A stretch of DNA of 64,000 bases from Acidovorax radicis N35 (GCF_000204195.1 NZ_AFBG01000019.1:310001-374000); one strand, 5' to 3'. Positions 26,835 through 38,505 are shown, counted from the stretch's first letter. Program-made: numbers and translations. The notes: generated by a model from the sequence alone, not told the origin.

Positions 26835-28028
26835 ATGAACCCCGTCATCACCAGTCTGCTCGACACCGACCTCTACAAGTTCACGATGTGGCAGGCGCTG
26901 CTGCACCGCCACCCGCAAACCCAAAGCGAATATCGCTTTGTATGCCGCAACACCCCGGCCTACCCGCTGGCCGAGCTGCTGCCCGAGGTGAACGCCGCGC
27001 TGGACCACCTGTGCACCCTGCGCTTCACGCAGGGCGAGCTGGCCTACGTGGGCGGACTGCGCTACATCAAGAGCGACTTCGTGGACTTTCTGCGCATCTT
27101 CCAGTTCCAGCGCAGCTTCATCAGCGCCTGGGCCGACGGCGAGCAACTGCACATCGTGGCGCGTGGCCCGCAGGTGCATGTGATGGGCTTCGAGATCTTT
27201 GTGCTGGCCATCGTCAACGAGCTGTACTTCCGCCGTTTTGACGCGGCCCAGGCCCTCGCCAGCGGCCGCGCACGGCTGGCCGCCAAGGTGTTGCAGCTGC
27301 AGGCACTGGCGCAACAGGCCACGCTGCGCCACCCGTTCGAGCTGTTCGACTTTGGCCTGCGCCGCCGCTACAGCGGAGCTTGGCAGCGCGAGGTGGTGCA
27401 GACCTTTGCCACACAAACACCGCAGTGGTTCAAGGGTACCAGCAACGTGCTGCTGGCGCGCGACCTGGGCCTGGTGCCCATCGGCACCATGGCGCACGAA
27501 TACCTGCAGACCTACCAGGCGCTGGGCGTGCGGCTGCGCGACTTCCAAAAGGCCGCACTCGAAGACTGGGTGCAGGAATACCGGGGCGACCTGGGCATTG
27601 CGCTGACCGACACCGTGGGCATGGACGCCTTTCTGGCCGACTTCGACCTGTACTTCGCCAAGCTGTTCGACGGCCTGCGGCACGACTCAGGCGACCCGGT
27701 GGCCTGGGGCGAAAAGGCCCTCGCGCACTACACCCGCCTGCGCATCGACGCGCACACCAAGCGGCTGGTGTTCTCCGATGGCCTCGACCTGGAGCGCGCC
27801 CTGATGCTGTACCGCCACTTTGGCGACCGCACGCAGCTCGGGTTTGGCATAGGCACGAACCTCACCAACGACATGGGCGCGGACCACAAGCCGCTGAACA
27901 TCGTGATGAAACTGGTGCGCGCCAACGGGCAGCCCGTGGCCAAGCTGTCGGACACGCCCGGCAAGACGCTGTGCGACGATGAAACCTACCTGGCCTATCT
28001 GCGTCAGGTTTTCAACGTGAAGGACTGA
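26835..28028 (+). CDS. pncB: Nicotinate phosphoribosyltransferase
   Basis: PncB makes nicotinate mononucleotide from nicotinate and PRPP with ATP hydrolysis. The 397-residue product matches the family from [13 protein letters not shown] at the N-terminus through [22 protein letters not shown] (with the phosphorylatable histidine) and [16 protein letters not shown] to [12 protein letters not shown]. It lies 4 nt upstream of nadE and works in the salvage route fed by the nicotinamidase-like enzyme. Confidence 0.97.
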   Translation: MNPVITSLLDTDLYKFTMWQALLHRHPQTQSEYRFVCRNTPAYPLAELLPEVNAALDHLCTLRFTQGELAYVGGLRYIKSDFVDFLRIFQFQRSFISAWADGEQLHIVARGPQVHVMGFEIFVLAIVNELYFRRFDAAQALASGRARLAAKVLQLQALAQQATLRHPFELFDFGLRRRYSGAWQREVVQTFATQTPQWFKGTSNVLLARDLGLVPIGTMAHEYLQTYQALGVRLRDFQKAALEDWVQEYRGDLGIALTDTVGMDAFLADFDLYFAKLFDGLRHDSGDPVAWGEKALAHYTRLRIDAHTKRLVFSDGLDLERALMLYRHFGDRTQLGFGIGTNLTNDMGADHKPLNIVMKLVRANGQPVAKLSDTPGKTLCDDETYLAYLRQVFNVKD

Positions 28029-28032
28029 CACC

Positions 28033-29733
28033 ATGCTCCGCATCACCCTTGCCCAACTCAACTTCACCGTCGGTGACATCGAAGGCAACGTGGCCCGCAT
28101 GGTGGCCGCCGGGCAGCAGGCGGCGCGCGAGCAGGCCGACCTCATCGTGTTCAGCGAGCTGTCGCTGTGCGGCTACTACCCCGGCGACATGCTGGAGGAA
28201 ACCGGCTTTCAGCAACGCATCGAGGCTGGCCTGGCCATGCTGCAGCAAGCCTCCGCCGAGCTTCCGCAACTGCACTGGGTGGTGGGCGCGCCCACACCCG
28301 CGCGCGGCCCCGGCAAGCGCTTGCACAACAGCCTGCTGGTGCTGCAAGGCGGGGCTGTGCGCCTGCAGTACGCCAAGCAGCTGCTGCCCACGTACAACAT
28401 CTTTGACGAGCGCCGCCACTTCGAGCCCGGCCCGGACGTGGCCAAGGTGCTGCGTGTGGGCAACGCGCAGGTGGGCCTGCTGATCTGCGAAGACGGCTGG
28501 AACGACCACGGCGCCGACTACGCCACCAACCCTTTCGAGCGCATGCGCGACGCCGCGCCCGACCTGGTGGTGAGCATCAACGCCAGCCCCAGCCACACGG
28601 GCAAACGCGAGCAGCGTCACCAGATTTTTGGCGACGCCGCACGCCGCCACGGCCTGCCCATCCTGTATGTGAACCAGATTGGCGGGCACGACCAGGTGGT
28701 GTACGACGGGGCATCGTTTGCCGCCGAGCCCGAGGCGGGTGTCGTCTTTGAAGCGCAGCGGTTTGTGGAAGACGTGCGCACCCTCCAGTTCGACAACGGG
28801 CATTTTCTGAGCGCGGAAGGCGCACGCCCCGCCCCCGTGCCCGCACAGGGCCTGCCCACCATGGACTTCTACCGCCAACAGATCGTGCTGGGCCTGCGCG
28901 ACTACGCGCGGCGCTGCGGCTTTACGCAAGTGGTGGTGGGCAGCTCGGGCGGCATCGACAGCGCGCTCACGCTGGCGCTTGCTGTAGAGGCGCTGGGTGC
29001 GGACAACGTGGTGGGCATCACCATGCCCTCGCGCTACTCCAGCAGCGGCTCGGTCGATGACTCGGTGGCGCTGTGCCGCAACCTGGGGGTGCAGCTGTTC
29101 ACGCACCCGATTGCCGAATTGGTAACGGGCTACGCGCAGCAGTTTGAAACCAGCTTGGGCAAACCGCTGCAAGGCCTTCCGCTCGAAAATCTTCAGGCGC
29201 GCATTCGCGGCACGGTGCTGATGGAATATTCCAACGCCTTCGGCCACCTGCTGCTCACCACCGGCAACAAGTCGGAAATCTCGGTGGGCTACTGCACGCT
29301 GTATGGCGACACCAACGGCGGGCTGGGCTTGATTGGCGACCTCTACAAGACGGAGGTGTTTGCCCTGTCGCGCCACGTCAACGAATACGCCGGGCGCGTG
29401 CTGATTCCACAGGCCATCATCGACAAGGAACCCTCTGCCGAACTGGCCCCCGGCCAGCGCGATGTGGACAGCCTGCCGCCCTACCCCGTGCTCGACGAAG
29501 TGCTCAAGCTGCTCATCGAAGGCGACCGCCTTTCTGCTGCGGAGCACGCGGCGGCCCAGAATTTTGTGGCCCAGCTGCAAACCGACGACGCGGGCCGCGC
29601 CCTGGTGCAGCGCGTGCGCATGATGGTGGCGCGCAACGAATACAAACGCCGCCAGGCCCCGCCCATCGTGCGCGTGCGGGCCCGGGCCTTTGGCAGCGGG
29701 CGGCAGATGCCGATTGCAGCGCGGTATGTGTGA
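28033..29733 (+). CDS. nadE: Glutamine-dependent NAD synthetase
   Basis: NadE amidates nicotinate adenine dinucleotide to NAD. The 566-residue protein has an N-terminal nitrilase-fold glutaminase domain with catalytic Glu42, Lys115 and Cys152 (LLICEDGW). Its C-terminal ATP-dependent synthetase domain carries the P-loop SSGGIDSAL and the GNKSEISVGY motif. Both domains are complete, so it can use glutamine. It follows pncB by 4 nt, which indicates coupled expression. Confidence 0.97.
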   Translation: MLRITLAQLNFTVGDIEGNVARMVAAGQQAAREQADLIVFSELSLCGYYPGDMLEETGFQQRIEAGLAMLQQASAELPQLHWVVGAPTPARGPGKRLHNSLLVLQGGAVRLQYAKQLLPTYNIFDERRHFEPGPDVAKVLRVGNAQVGLLICEDGWNDHGADYATNPFERMRDAAPDLVVSINASPSHTGKREQRHQIFGDAARRHGLPILYVNQIGGHDQVVYDGASFAAEPEAGVVFEAQRFVEDVRTLQFDNGHFLSAEGARPAPVPAQGLPTMDFYRQQIVLGLRDYARRCGFTQVVVGSSGGIDSALTLALAVEALGADNVVGITMPSRYSSSGSVDDSVALCRNLGVQLFTHPIAELVTGYAQQFETSLGKPLQGLPLENLQARIRGTVLMEYSNAFGHLLLTTGNKSEISVGYCTLYGDTNGGLGLIGDLYKTEVFALSRHVNEYAGRVLIPQAIIDKEPSAELAPGQRDVDSLPPYPVLDEVLKLLIEGDRLSAAEHAAAQNFVAQLQTDDAGRALVQRVRMMVARNEYKRRQAPPIVRVRARAFGSGRQMPIAARYV

Positions 29734-29763
29734 AACGGCTCCACGGTAAAATTACTACTAAAA

Positions 29764-29802
29764 AGATAGCTACTAGCGCTTTATAGATAGGCGCCAGAGG
29801 CC
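29764..29802 (-). repeat. AGCGCTT hairpin repeat, copy E
   Basis: This copy is in reverse orientation (AGATAGCTACTAGCGCTTT then AGGCGCCAGAGGCC) and lies in the gap between nadE and nadM. One arm is less conserved than in the other copies. Confidence 0.7.
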
Positions 29803-29840
29803 AAAAACACTGAAAAACGCGAACCCAGTAACGGAGACAC

Positions 29841-30929
29841 ATGGTCGATACCGCTATCTACATCGGGCGTTTTGAACCCGTGCACAACGGCCACATTGCG
29901 CTGCTGCGGCGCGCGCTCGACAGCGCGCAGCAGGTCATTGTGGTGGTGGGCTCGGCCTGGCAGGCGCGCTCGCCCAAGAACCCCTTCACCTGGCAAGAGC
30001 GCGAAGCCATGCTGCTGGGGGCGCTGCCCGAGGCCGACCGCGGCCGCGTGGTCGTGCTGCCCATGCGCGACTACTACAACGAGGCCGTGTGGGTGCAGGC
30101 TGTGCGCGCAGGCGTGGCGCGTTTGACCACACCGGGTGCGCGCATCGGGCTGGTGGGCCACTTCAAGGACGCCACCAGCGGCTACCTGAGCGCCTTCCCC
30201 GGCTGGGAACTGATCCATGTGGAGCGCCAGGGGCCGATTGACGCCACGGCCATCCGCGACGCGTGGTTTGGCGCCAACCCCGACTCCGTGCCATCCGCCC
30301 TCGCCCCCCTGGCCGACCAGATGCCCGCCAGCACCCTCGCCACGCTGATTCAGTTTGCGCAGACCCCGCACTACCCGGCGCTGCAGCAGGAGTGGCAGAT
30401 GCTGCGCGGCTACCGCCAGGCCTGGGCCGCCGCGCCCTATCCACCGGTATTCGTGACGGTGGACGCCGTGCTGCGCTGCCGCGACCACGTGCTGCTGATC
30501 CGCCGCGCCCACGCCCCCGGCAAAGGCCAGCTGGCCGTGCCCGGCGGCTTCATCGAACAGCGCGAGACCGTGTGGCAGTCGTGCCTGCGCGAGCTGGTGG
30601 AAGAAACCCATTGCCACCTGCCCGAAGCCACCATGCGCGCCGCGCTGCAGTGCGTGGCCGTGTTCGACCACCCCGACCGCAGCCAGCGTGGACGCACGCT
30701 GACCCACGCGCATTACTTTGATCTGGGCGACGCGCCATTCCCCACCGTGCAGGCCGACGACGACGCGCTGCAGGTGCAGTGGACCCCCATCGACCAGCTG
30801 GCGGCGATGGAAGAGGAATTCTTTGAAGACCACTTCCACATGCTGGACCACTTCCTGGGGCTGACAGGCGCATTGAAGCCCAGCGAACAGCGCAGCAAGG
30901 TGAAGGTCGGCAACGGGCTTAGCGGCTAA
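29841..30929 (+). CDS. nadM: Bifunctional NMN adenylyltransferase / Nudix hydrolase
   Basis: The 362-residue protein joins two domains. The N-terminal nucleotidyltransferase (GRFEPVHNGH at 9-18 and the C-terminal motif IDATAIR) adenylylates nicotinamide mononucleotide. The C-terminal Nudix domain has an intact box (GGFIEQRE ... LRELVEETH) and in this family hydrolyses ADP-ribose. It completes the NAD salvage operon. Its substrate ADP-ribose is also the expected ligand of the NrtR regulator encoded upstream. Confidence 0.93.
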   Translation: MVDTAIYIGRFEPVHNGHIALLRRALDSAQQVIVVVGSAWQARSPKNPFTWQEREAMLLGALPEADRGRVVVLPMRDYYNEAVWVQAVRAGVARLTTPGARIGLVGHFKDATSGYLSAFPGWELIHVERQGPIDATAIRDAWFGANPDSVPSALAPLADQMPASTLATLIQFAQTPHYPALQQEWQMLRGYRQAWAAAPYPPVFVTVDAVLRCRDHVLLIRRAHAPGKGQLAVPGGFIEQRETVWQSCLRELVEETHCHLPEATMRAALQCVAVFDHPDRSQRGRTLTHAHYFDLGDAPFPTVQADDDALQVQWTPIDQLAAMEEEFFEDHFHMLDHFLGLTGALKPSEQRSKVKVGNGLSG

Positions 30930-30979
30930 AACTGGCGCTGCCCAGACCAGTGCCCCCGTGCAAGGGCCGCCCCGCCGCA

Positions 30980-31050
30980 CCGGGGGCGTCCCCCTCCGCA
31001 TTGCGCAGCAATGCCAGAGAGGGGGAAGGCGCGAAGCGACTCAGGGGGTG
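30980..31050. repeat. Hairpin repeat/terminator between nadM and the chemoreceptor gene
   Basis: Arms CCCCCTC (30990-30996) and GAGGGGG (31019-31025) enclose an inner stem CATTGC/GCAATG (30999-31013), followed by GGCGCGAAGCGACTCAGGGG. The element sits between two convergent genes and resembles a dispersed sequence type seen in Comamonadaceae intergenic regions (recalled, not searched). Only one copy occurs in this window. Confidence 0.6.
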
Positions 31051-31059
31051 CCTAATTAC

Positions 31060-32583
31060 TCACGCAACCCGGAACTGCCCCACCGTCTGCGACAGCGTCA
31101 CCGCCTGCTGGCTGAGCGACTGCGCGGCGGCCAGGGCTTCTTCGACCAGCGCCGCGTTCTGTTGCGTGCTCTGGTCCATCTGCGAGATGGCCTGGTTCAC
31201 CTGGGCAATGCCCGCGCTTTGCTCGCCGCTGGCAGCGCTGATCTCGGCCACCATGGTGGTCACGCTTTTCACCCCCGCCACCACCTCGCTCATGGTGGCG
31301 CCGGCCTGCTCCACGAGTTGTGTGCCCACACCCACCTTGGCCACGGAGTCGTCGATCAGGCCCTTGATCTCCTTGGCAGCGGCTGCGCTGCGCTGCGCCA
31401 GGCTGCGCACTTCGCTGGCCACCACGGCAAAACCCCGGCCCTGTTCGCCCGCGCGGGCAGCTTCCACCGCAGCATTGAGCGCCAGGATGTTGGTCTGAAA
31501 CGCGATGCCGTCGATGACGCTGATGATGTCCACGATCTTGCGCGATGACTGGTCGATGGAGCCCATGGTGCCCACCACCTGCTGCACCACATCGCCCCCG
31601 CGCACGGCCATGTCCGACGCCGCACGCGCCAGCTCGTCGGCACGCTTGGCGTTGGCTGCGTTCTGCTGCACGGTGGAGGTGAGCTGCTCCATCGAGGCCG
31701 CCGTCTCCTGCAGTGCGCTGGCCTGCGATTCGGTGCGGGCCGACAGGTCGCCGTTGCCCGCTGCAATTTCGGACGAGGCCGTGGTGATGGAGTCGGTGCT
31801 GTCGCGCACCTGGGTCACGAGGTGCGAAAGGTTGTCACGCATGGCGCGGATAGCGTGCAGGATGCTGGTGGTGTCGCCGGGCAATGTCTGCACATCCACG
31901 GCCAGGTTGCCTTCAGCGATCTGCGTCACCACATCGGCCGCGTATTGGGGCTCGCCGCCGAGCTGGTGCACCAGCGTGCGCAGCATCTGCCAGGCCATCA
32001 ACGCGATCACCAGCATCAACGCAGCGCCGATGGACAGCAGGATCGCCGTGTTGCGCCAGAAGGCGTTTTCGATGTCGTCCACATAGTCGCCAAAACCGAT
32101 GATCCAGTCCCAGGGCTCGAACTTGATGATGGCGTAGAGCTTGTCCACCGGCTCCTTGGCACCCGGGCGCGTGCCTGGCGCAGTCACGGTGCCCACCGTC
32201 ACACCTTGCAGCGCTGCGCGGTAACGCACGCCCGCTTCCTTGCCGCCCTTTTCATCGACGATGCCGATGCGTTTGGGGTTGGGGTGCACGTAGTTCACGT
32301 CGTTGGTGAAACCACGGACAAAGAAATATTTGTCCTTGTCCACAAAACTGCCAATGGTGCGGGTCGCTTCCTTGATGGCATCTTCGCGCGACAGGGCGCC
32401 GCTCTTTTCCTGCTCGTGCGCTTTTTGCGCGGCAGCATGGGCCAGCACCACCAGGTTGGAGAGCTGCGCCGTGCGCTCTTTCATCATCGATTGATAGAGC
32501 GTAGTCAGCGCCACGGCCGACAGCACCACCAGGCCCAGGAGGGTGGCGGCACACAGCCACAGGATGCGGGTTTTGAGTTTCAT
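31060..32583 (-). CDS. Methyl-accepting chemotaxis protein with single Cache domain
   Basis: This 507-residue chemoreceptor has a first membrane helix (about 8-30) and a periplasmic single-Cache (sCache_2-like) domain with [11 protein letters not shown] and [10 protein letters not shown] second membrane helix (about 190-210), a HAMP region and the conserved MCP signalling hairpin ([21 protein letters not shown]) follow. It ends GQFRVA, without a C-terminal CheR-binding pentapeptide. It lies 119 bp downstream of the pyrimidine degradation genes on the same strand. A role in sensing pyrimidines or their breakdown products is an inference. Confidence 0.9.
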   Translation of the reverse strand: MKLKTRILWLCAATLLGLVVLSAVALTTLYQSMMKERTAQLSNLVVLAHAAAQKAHEQEKSGALSREDAIKEATRTIGSFVDKDKYFFVRGFTNDVNYVHPNPKRIGIVDEKGGKEAGVRYRAALQGVTVGTVTAPGTRPGAKEPVDKLYAIIKFEPWDWIIGFGDYVDDIENAFWRNTAILLSIGAALMLVIALMAWQMLRTLVHQLGGEPQYAADVVTQIAEGNLAVDVQTLPGDTTSILHAIRAMRDNLSHLVTQVRDSTDSITTASSEIAAGNGDLSARTESQASALQETAASMEQLTSTVQQNAANAKRADELARAASDMAVRGGDVVQQVVGTMGSIDQSSRKIVDIISVIDGIAFQTNILALNAAVEAARAGEQGRGFAVVASEVRSLAQRSAAAAKEIKGLIDDSVAKVGVGTQLVEQAGATMSEVVAGVKSVTTMVAEISAASGEQSAGIAQVNQAISQMDQSTQQNAALVEEALAAAQSLSQQAVTLSQTVGQFRVA

Positions 32584-32702
32584 GGCCTGTCCTCTTCTCG
32601 GAATACGGAATTAAAAGTAACCAGAAGATACAACGAGGACCATGTCCTGTGGGCGTGATGGTCTAAATCGAAGGGCGCGCAGCCCCGTGCGGCCGCGCTC
32701 GA

Positions 32703-33959
32703 TCAGGTGCCTGCACGCTCCAGCATCGCGTGCAGCAGCACGTTGCAGCCCGCCGTGATGTGTTCGGGCTTGGCGTCTTCGATCTCGTTGTGGCTGATGC
32801 CGTCCTTGCAGGGGATGAAGATCATGCCGCTGGGCGCGAGCTTGGCCATGTAGACGGCGTCGTGCCCCGCGCCCGAGACGGCGGGCATGTGGCTGTAGCC
32901 CAGCTTGGCCGTGGCGCGGGCCACGGCCTCCACGCATTCGCTGTGGAACACCTGCGCCGGGTAGCTGGACACCATCTCGATATGCACCTGCACGCCGTGC
33001 TCCTGCGCCACCTGGTGGGCCCGCGCCTTCACTTCTGCGGCCATCTGGTCCACGAGTTCGTCCGTGCTGTTGCGCAGGTCGATGCTGAACTTGACCCGAC
33101 CGGGGATGACGTTGCGGCTGTTGGGGAAGACCTGCACCATGCCCACGGTGCCGCGCCCATGCGGCGGATGGCGGTGGGCGGCAGCCACCACGTCCTGCAT
33201 GATGTGGGTGGCGGCCAGCAGGGCGTCCTTGCGCAGGGCCATGGGCGTGGGGCCTGCGTGGGCTTCCATGCCGGTGACAGTGCAGTCGAACCAGCGGATG
33301 CCCAGCACGCCGCTGACCACGCCGATGGTCTTGTCGTTGTCTTCCAGCACGGGGCCTTGTTCGATGTGGGTTTCGAAGTAGGCGCCGATGGGGTGGTCAC
33401 CCGGCTCCTGCTCGCCGATGTAGCCGATGCGCTCCAGTTCGCCCTTGACCGTCTTTCCCTCGGTGTCGGTGGCGGCGTAGGCATGCTCCAGCGTGAAGGC
33501 CTTGGCGAACACGCCCGAGCCCATCATCACCGGCACGAAGCGCGAGCCCTCTTCATTGGTCCAGAACGCCACTTCGATCGGCGCCTCGGTTTCGATGCCG
33601 TGGTCATTGAGCGTGCGCACCACCTCGATGCCCGCCAGCACACCGTAGTTGCCGTCGAACTTGCCGCCGGTGGGCTGGGTGTCGATGTGGCTGCCGGTCA
33701 TGATGGGTGGCAGGCTGTTGTTGCGCCCGGGGCGGCGCATGAAGCCATTGCCGATCTTGTCGATGGTGACGGTCATGCCCGCCTCGCGCGCCCAGCGGGT
33801 GACGAGGTCGCGGCCCTGCTTGTCCAGGTCAGTGAGTGTGAGGCGGCACACGCCGCCCTTGGGCGTGGCGCCGATCTGCGCCAACTCCATCAGCGATGCC
33901 CACAGGCGGTCGCCGTTGATGCGCAGGTTTTCGATGTCGGTTTTCACTTTGGTGTCCAT
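32703..33959 (-). CDS. Beta-ureidopropionase / N-carbamoyl amino acid hydrolase
   Basis: This M20-family zinc hydrolase of 418 residues removes the carbamoyl group from N-carbamoyl-beta-alanine, the last step of reductive pyrimidine degradation. Metal-binding motifs are GSHIDTQPTGGKFDGNYG and TNEEGSRFVPVMMGS; EAHAGPTPM and ISHNEIEDAKPEH are also typical of the hydantoinase/carbamoylase group. It follows the dihydropyrimidinase gene by 27 bp. Sequence alone does not separate beta-ureidopropionase from L-carbamoylase; the operon favours the former. Confidence 0.88.
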   Translation of the reverse strand: MDTKVKTDIENLRINGDRLWASLMELAQIGATPKGGVCRLTLTDLDKQGRDLVTRWAREAGMTVTIDKIGNGFMRRPGRNNSLPPIMTGSHIDTQPTGGKFDGNYGVLAGIEVVRTLNDHGIETEAPIEVAFWTNEEGSRFVPVMMGSGVFAKAFTLEHAYAATDTEGKTVKGELERIGYIGEQEPGDHPIGAYFETHIEQGPVLEDNDKTIGVVSGVLGIRWFDCTVTGMEAHAGPTPMALRKDALLAATHIMQDVVAAAHRHPPHGRGTVGMVQVFPNSRNVIPGRVKFSIDLRNSTDELVDQMAAEVKARAHQVAQEHGVQVHIEMVSSYPAQVFHSECVEAVARATAKLGYSHMPAVSGAGHDAVYMAKLAPSGMIFIPCKDGISHNEIEDAKPEHITAGCNVLLHAMLERAGT

Positions 33960-33986
33960 GGTGTTCTCCGTGATGGCGTTCGTTCT

Positions 33987-35462
<1,476 letters not shown>

Positions 35463-35464
35463 TC

Positions 35465-35505
35465 AAAAAAAGGGCCCTGCACTGGCACCAGGCCCAGGCA
35501 GGGCC
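35465..35505 (-). terminator. Terminator between the permease gene and hydA
   Basis: An 8-bp stem (GGCCCTGC with GCAGGGCC) is followed on the minus strand by seven T residues. It lies directly after the NCS1 permease stop codon and before hydA, inside a set of genes that otherwise looks like one operon. It would reduce or separate expression of the downstream hydrolases. Confidence 0.75.
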
Positions 35506-35510
35506 AGAGG

Positions 35511-36968
35511 TCATTTTTTCTTGGCGGTCAGGTAGTAATAGGTACCGGCCACGGCCAGGCTGAAGAACCAGCCCGAATCGAACAGCGTGAGCCAGATGGC
35601 GGGCATGCCCGCCTTGTCCACCACGCCCGACACCGCCAGATAGCCTGGCAAGCAAGGCAGCACGCCCAGTGCAAAGGCGATGAGCGCGTGCAGGTTCCAG
35701 CCATTGCTGTACTCGTACTCGCCACCCCGGCGGTACAGGTCTTCCACCTTCAACTCGCTCTTGCGCACCAGGTAATAGTCCACCAGCAAAATGCCCGCGA
35801 TGGCGCCCAGCAGCGTGCCGTAGCCGCCCAGCCAGGTGAAGAGGTAGCCGCCCGATGTGGCCAGGATCTTCCAGGGCATGAACACGAGCCCGATCAGCGC
35901 AGCAATGACGCCGCCCATGCGGAAGCTGATCTTGGAGGGCGCGATCTGGCTGAAATCGTACGAAGGCGACACCAGGTTGGCGGCCACGTTGGTCGTCAGG
36001 TTGGCCAGAAGGATCACCAGCAGGCCCAGGCCCGCGGCCACGCTGCCCATCTGGGTCAGCAGGCCATCAGGGAACAACTGCGCCTTGCCATACAGGATGG
36101 CCGACGCCGAGAAACCGATGACGCCCACCATGGAGAACAGCGCCATGGGCAGCGGCAGGCCGATGGCCTGGCCCATGACCTGGTCCTTTTGCGACTTGGC
36201 GAAGCGCGTGAAGTCCGGGATGTTGAGCGCCAGCGTGGCCCAGAAGCCCACCAGCCCCGTGAGTGCCGCCCAGGTCTTGGGCCCGCCTTCCACCACCTTG
36301 GCGGGCAGGTTGAAGAGCTGGCCCGATGGCACCTTCATCATCAGCACCACCACGAACAGAATGGAAGCTCCGATCATCAGCGGCGCGGCAATCACTTCCA
36401 GCAGGCGGATGGACTCCGGCCCCTTCCAGATGAAGTAGATGTGCACGGCCCAGAACGCCAGAAAACACATGAACTGCGAGGTGCTGATGGTCTCCCCAGC
36501 AGCTGGCCCTGCGAGGTTCATGCCCACGATGTTCAAGAAGCCATGCAGCGCGAGTGCGCCGAAGTAGCAGTTGATGGAGAACCAGCCACACGCTACCAGG
36601 CCGCGCAGCACGGCCGGCAGGTTGGCGCCCTTCACACCAAACGAAGCACGCGCCAGCACCGGAAACGGCACGCCATATTTGGGCCCCACGCGGCCGATGA
36701 GCACCATCGGAACCAGCACGATGCAATTGGCCAGGAACACGAGCCACACCGCCATCTGCCAGGTGAAGCCCTGGTCCAGCATGGAACTGGCCATGGTGTA
36801 GGTGGGCACACACACCACCATGCCCACCCAGAGTGCGGCGAAGTCTTTCCAGGTCCAGTGCCGCTGCGCGGCGGTGGTGGGGAGCAAATCTTCATTGGCG
36901 AGCGTGTTGGAGGCTCCGCCGGGCATTAGCCCCGCCACGTGGGCAGCGCTGCCGGTACTGTTGGTCAT
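35511..36968 (-). CDS. NCS1 family nucleobase permease
   Basis: This 485-residue inner-membrane transporter has about twelve membrane helices and belongs to the nucleobase-cation-symport-1 family. Features include WTWKDFAALWVGM near the start, ARASFGVKGANLPAVLRGLVACGWFSINCY and NIPDFTRFAKSQKDQ. The family carries uracil, cytosine, allantoin or hydantoins; here a pyrimidine such as uracil or thymine is most likely from context. The start MTNSTGS is chosen because AGGAG lies 7 nt upstream; a GTG 39 nt earlier is possible. Confidence 0.92.
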   Translation of the reverse strand: MTNSTGSAAHVAGLMPGGASNTLANEDLLPTTAAQRHWTWKDFAALWVGMVVCVPTYTMASSMLDQGFTWQMAVWLVFLANCIVLVPMVLIGRVGPKYGVPFPVLARASFGVKGANLPAVLRGLVACGWFSINCYFGALALHGFLNIVGMNLAGPAAGETISTSQFMCFLAFWAVHIYFIWKGPESIRLLEVIAAPLMIGASILFVVVLMMKVPSGQLFNLPAKVVEGGPKTWAALTGLVGFWATLALNIPDFTRFAKSQKDQVMGQAIGLPLPMALFSMVGVIGFSASAILYGKAQLFPDGLLTQMGSVAAGLGLLVILLANLTTNVAANLVSPSYDFSQIAPSKISFRMGGVIAALIGLVFMPWKILATSGGYLFTWLGGYGTLLGAIAGILLVDYYLVRKSELKVEDLYRRGGEYEYSNGWNLHALIAFALGVLPCLPGYLAVSGVVDKAGMPAIWLTLFDSGWFFSLAVAGTYYYLTAKKK

Positions 36969-37191
36969 GCCTGTACTCCTGTCAAAGACTTCGTTGGGGT
37001 TGCACACAACCCGCTGTCTGGTCCGGCGCCCTCACGCTGGCAGATGGCGGGCAAAGGGAAGCGAGCGATGCTAGAGAGGACGCAAGAACTGCACCAGATG
37101 CAGTGCAGCATGCGTTGCAAATCAGCACCACGACGGGGGCATCCGGAACGTCTTGCATGGCCTGCAATGGAAGCACGCATCGGGTGCAGGA
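36969..37191. other. Intergenic region between preA and the permease gene
   Basis: This 223-bp gap within the pyrimidine genes has no convincing gene. It contains the ribosome binding site of the permease and several short inverted repeats rich in TGCA (around 37090-37125). It could hold a separate promoter for the permease, but no clear -10/-35 pair was seen. Confidence 0.4.
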
Positions 37192-38505
37192 TCAGGCCGT
37201 TGCAGACACGCGCTGCGGGTTGTTGGGGTGCGTGGTCCAGTTGGCGTATTCACCGGTGACCTGCTTGCCCGTGCGCACATCGACTTCGCCCGGCTCCAGG
37301 GCGCGCATGGTGATGCACTCGGGCACAGGGCAGATCGACACGCAGAGGTTGCAGCCCACGCACTCGGCCTCGTTGATCTCGAACTTGCGCACTCCGCCGT
37401 CCTTGGTGAAAGTGATGGCCTGGTGCGAGGTGTCTTCGCACACCACATGGCAGCGGCCACACTGGATGCAGGCATCTTGGTTGATGACGGCTTTCTCGAT
37501 GTGGTTGAGGTTGAGGTTCTTCCAGTCCTTCACCGTGGGCACGGCCTGGCCCTTGAAGTCGTCGATCGTGGCGTAGCCATGCTCGTCCATGAAGTTCGAC
37601 AGCCCATCGCACATGTCCTGCACGATCTTGAAGCCGTACACCATGGCGGCCGTGCACACCTGCACGGTGCCACAGCCGAGCGCAATGTATTCGGCCGCAT
37701 CGCGCCAGGTGGTGATGCCTCCAATGCCGCTGATGGGCAGGCCCGCGGTCTGCGCGTCGCGTGCGATCTCGGCCACCATGTTGAGCGCAATGGGCTTGAC
37801 TGCCGGTCCGCAGTAGCCGCCGTGCGAGCCCCAGCCGTCGGTACTCGGACTCATCACCATGCGGTCCAGGTCCACACCCATGATGGAGTTGATGGTGTTG
37901 ATGAGCGACACCGCGTCGGCCCCGCCCGCCTTGGCGGCGCGTGCGGGCTGGCGAACGTCAGTGATGTTGGGCGTGAGCTTCACGATCACGGGCAGCTTGC
38001 TGTAATGCTTGCACCAGGCCGTGACCATCTGGATGTATTCAGGCACCTGGCCGACGGCCGCGCCCATGCCGCGCTCGCTCATGCCATGCGGGCAACCGAA
38101 GTTGAGTTCGATGCCGTCAGCGCCGGTGTCTTCCACCAGCGGCAGGATGGCCTTCCAGCTCTGCTCCTCGCAAGGCACCATGAGCGAAACGATCATGGCG
38201 CGGTCGGGCCAGTTGCGTTTGACGCGCTTGATCTCCTCGAGGTTGGTGTGCAGCGGCCGGTCAGTGATCAGCTCGATGTTGTTCAGGCCAATCACGCGGC
38301 GGTCTTGCGACATCAGCGTGGAGTAGCGCGGGCCGTTGACGTTGACCACCGCCGGGTCTTCGCCCAGCGTCTTCCACACCACGCCACCCCAGCCGGCTTC
38401 GAAGGCGCGGGTGACGTTGATCTCTTTGTCGGTGGGCGGTGCGGAGGCCAGCCAGAAGGGGTTGGGGCTTTGAATGCCCAGAAAATTGCTGCGAATGTCT
38501 GCCAT
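37192..38505 (-). CDS. preA: Dihydropyrimidine dehydrogenase catalytic subunit PreA
   Basis: PreA reduces uracil and thymine to their dihydro forms with FMN. The 437-residue protein has an FMN-binding TIM barrel (beginning DIRSNFLGIQSPNPFWLAS, with the active-site region ELNFGCPHGMSERGMG). A C-terminal ferredoxin-like domain has two 4Fe-4S motifs, CIQCGRCHVVC and CVGCNLCVSICP. It follows preT by 31 bp, and the two subunits form the complete enzyme. Confidence 0.96.
   Translation of the reverse strand: MADIRSNFLGIQSPNPFWLASAPPTDKEINVTRAFEAGWGGVVWKTLGEDPAVVNVNGPRYSTLMSQDRRVIGLNNIELITDRPLHTNLEEIKRVKRNWPDRAMIVSLMVPCEEQSWKAILPLVEDTGADGIELNFGCPHGMSERGMGAAVGQVPEYIQMVTAWCKHYSKLPVIVKLTPNITDVRQPARAAKAGGADAVSLINTINSIMGVDLDRMVMSPSTDGWGSHGGYCGPAVKPIALNMVAEIARDAQTAGLPISGIGGITTWRDAAEYIALGCGTVQVCTAAMVYGFKIVQDMCDGLSNFMDEHGYATIDDFKGQAVPTVKDWKNLNLNHIEKAVINQDACIQCGRCHVVCEDTSHQAITFTKDGGVRKFEINEAECVGCNLCVSICPVPECITMRALEPGEVDVRTGKQVTGEYANWTTHPNNPQRVSATA

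Noticed and set aside
30980..31050. A CRISPR-like or tRNA-like structure between nadM and the chemoreceptor gene
   Set aside because: It is a single nested hairpin without repeated units or tRNA features. A terminator or dispersed repeat explains it better.
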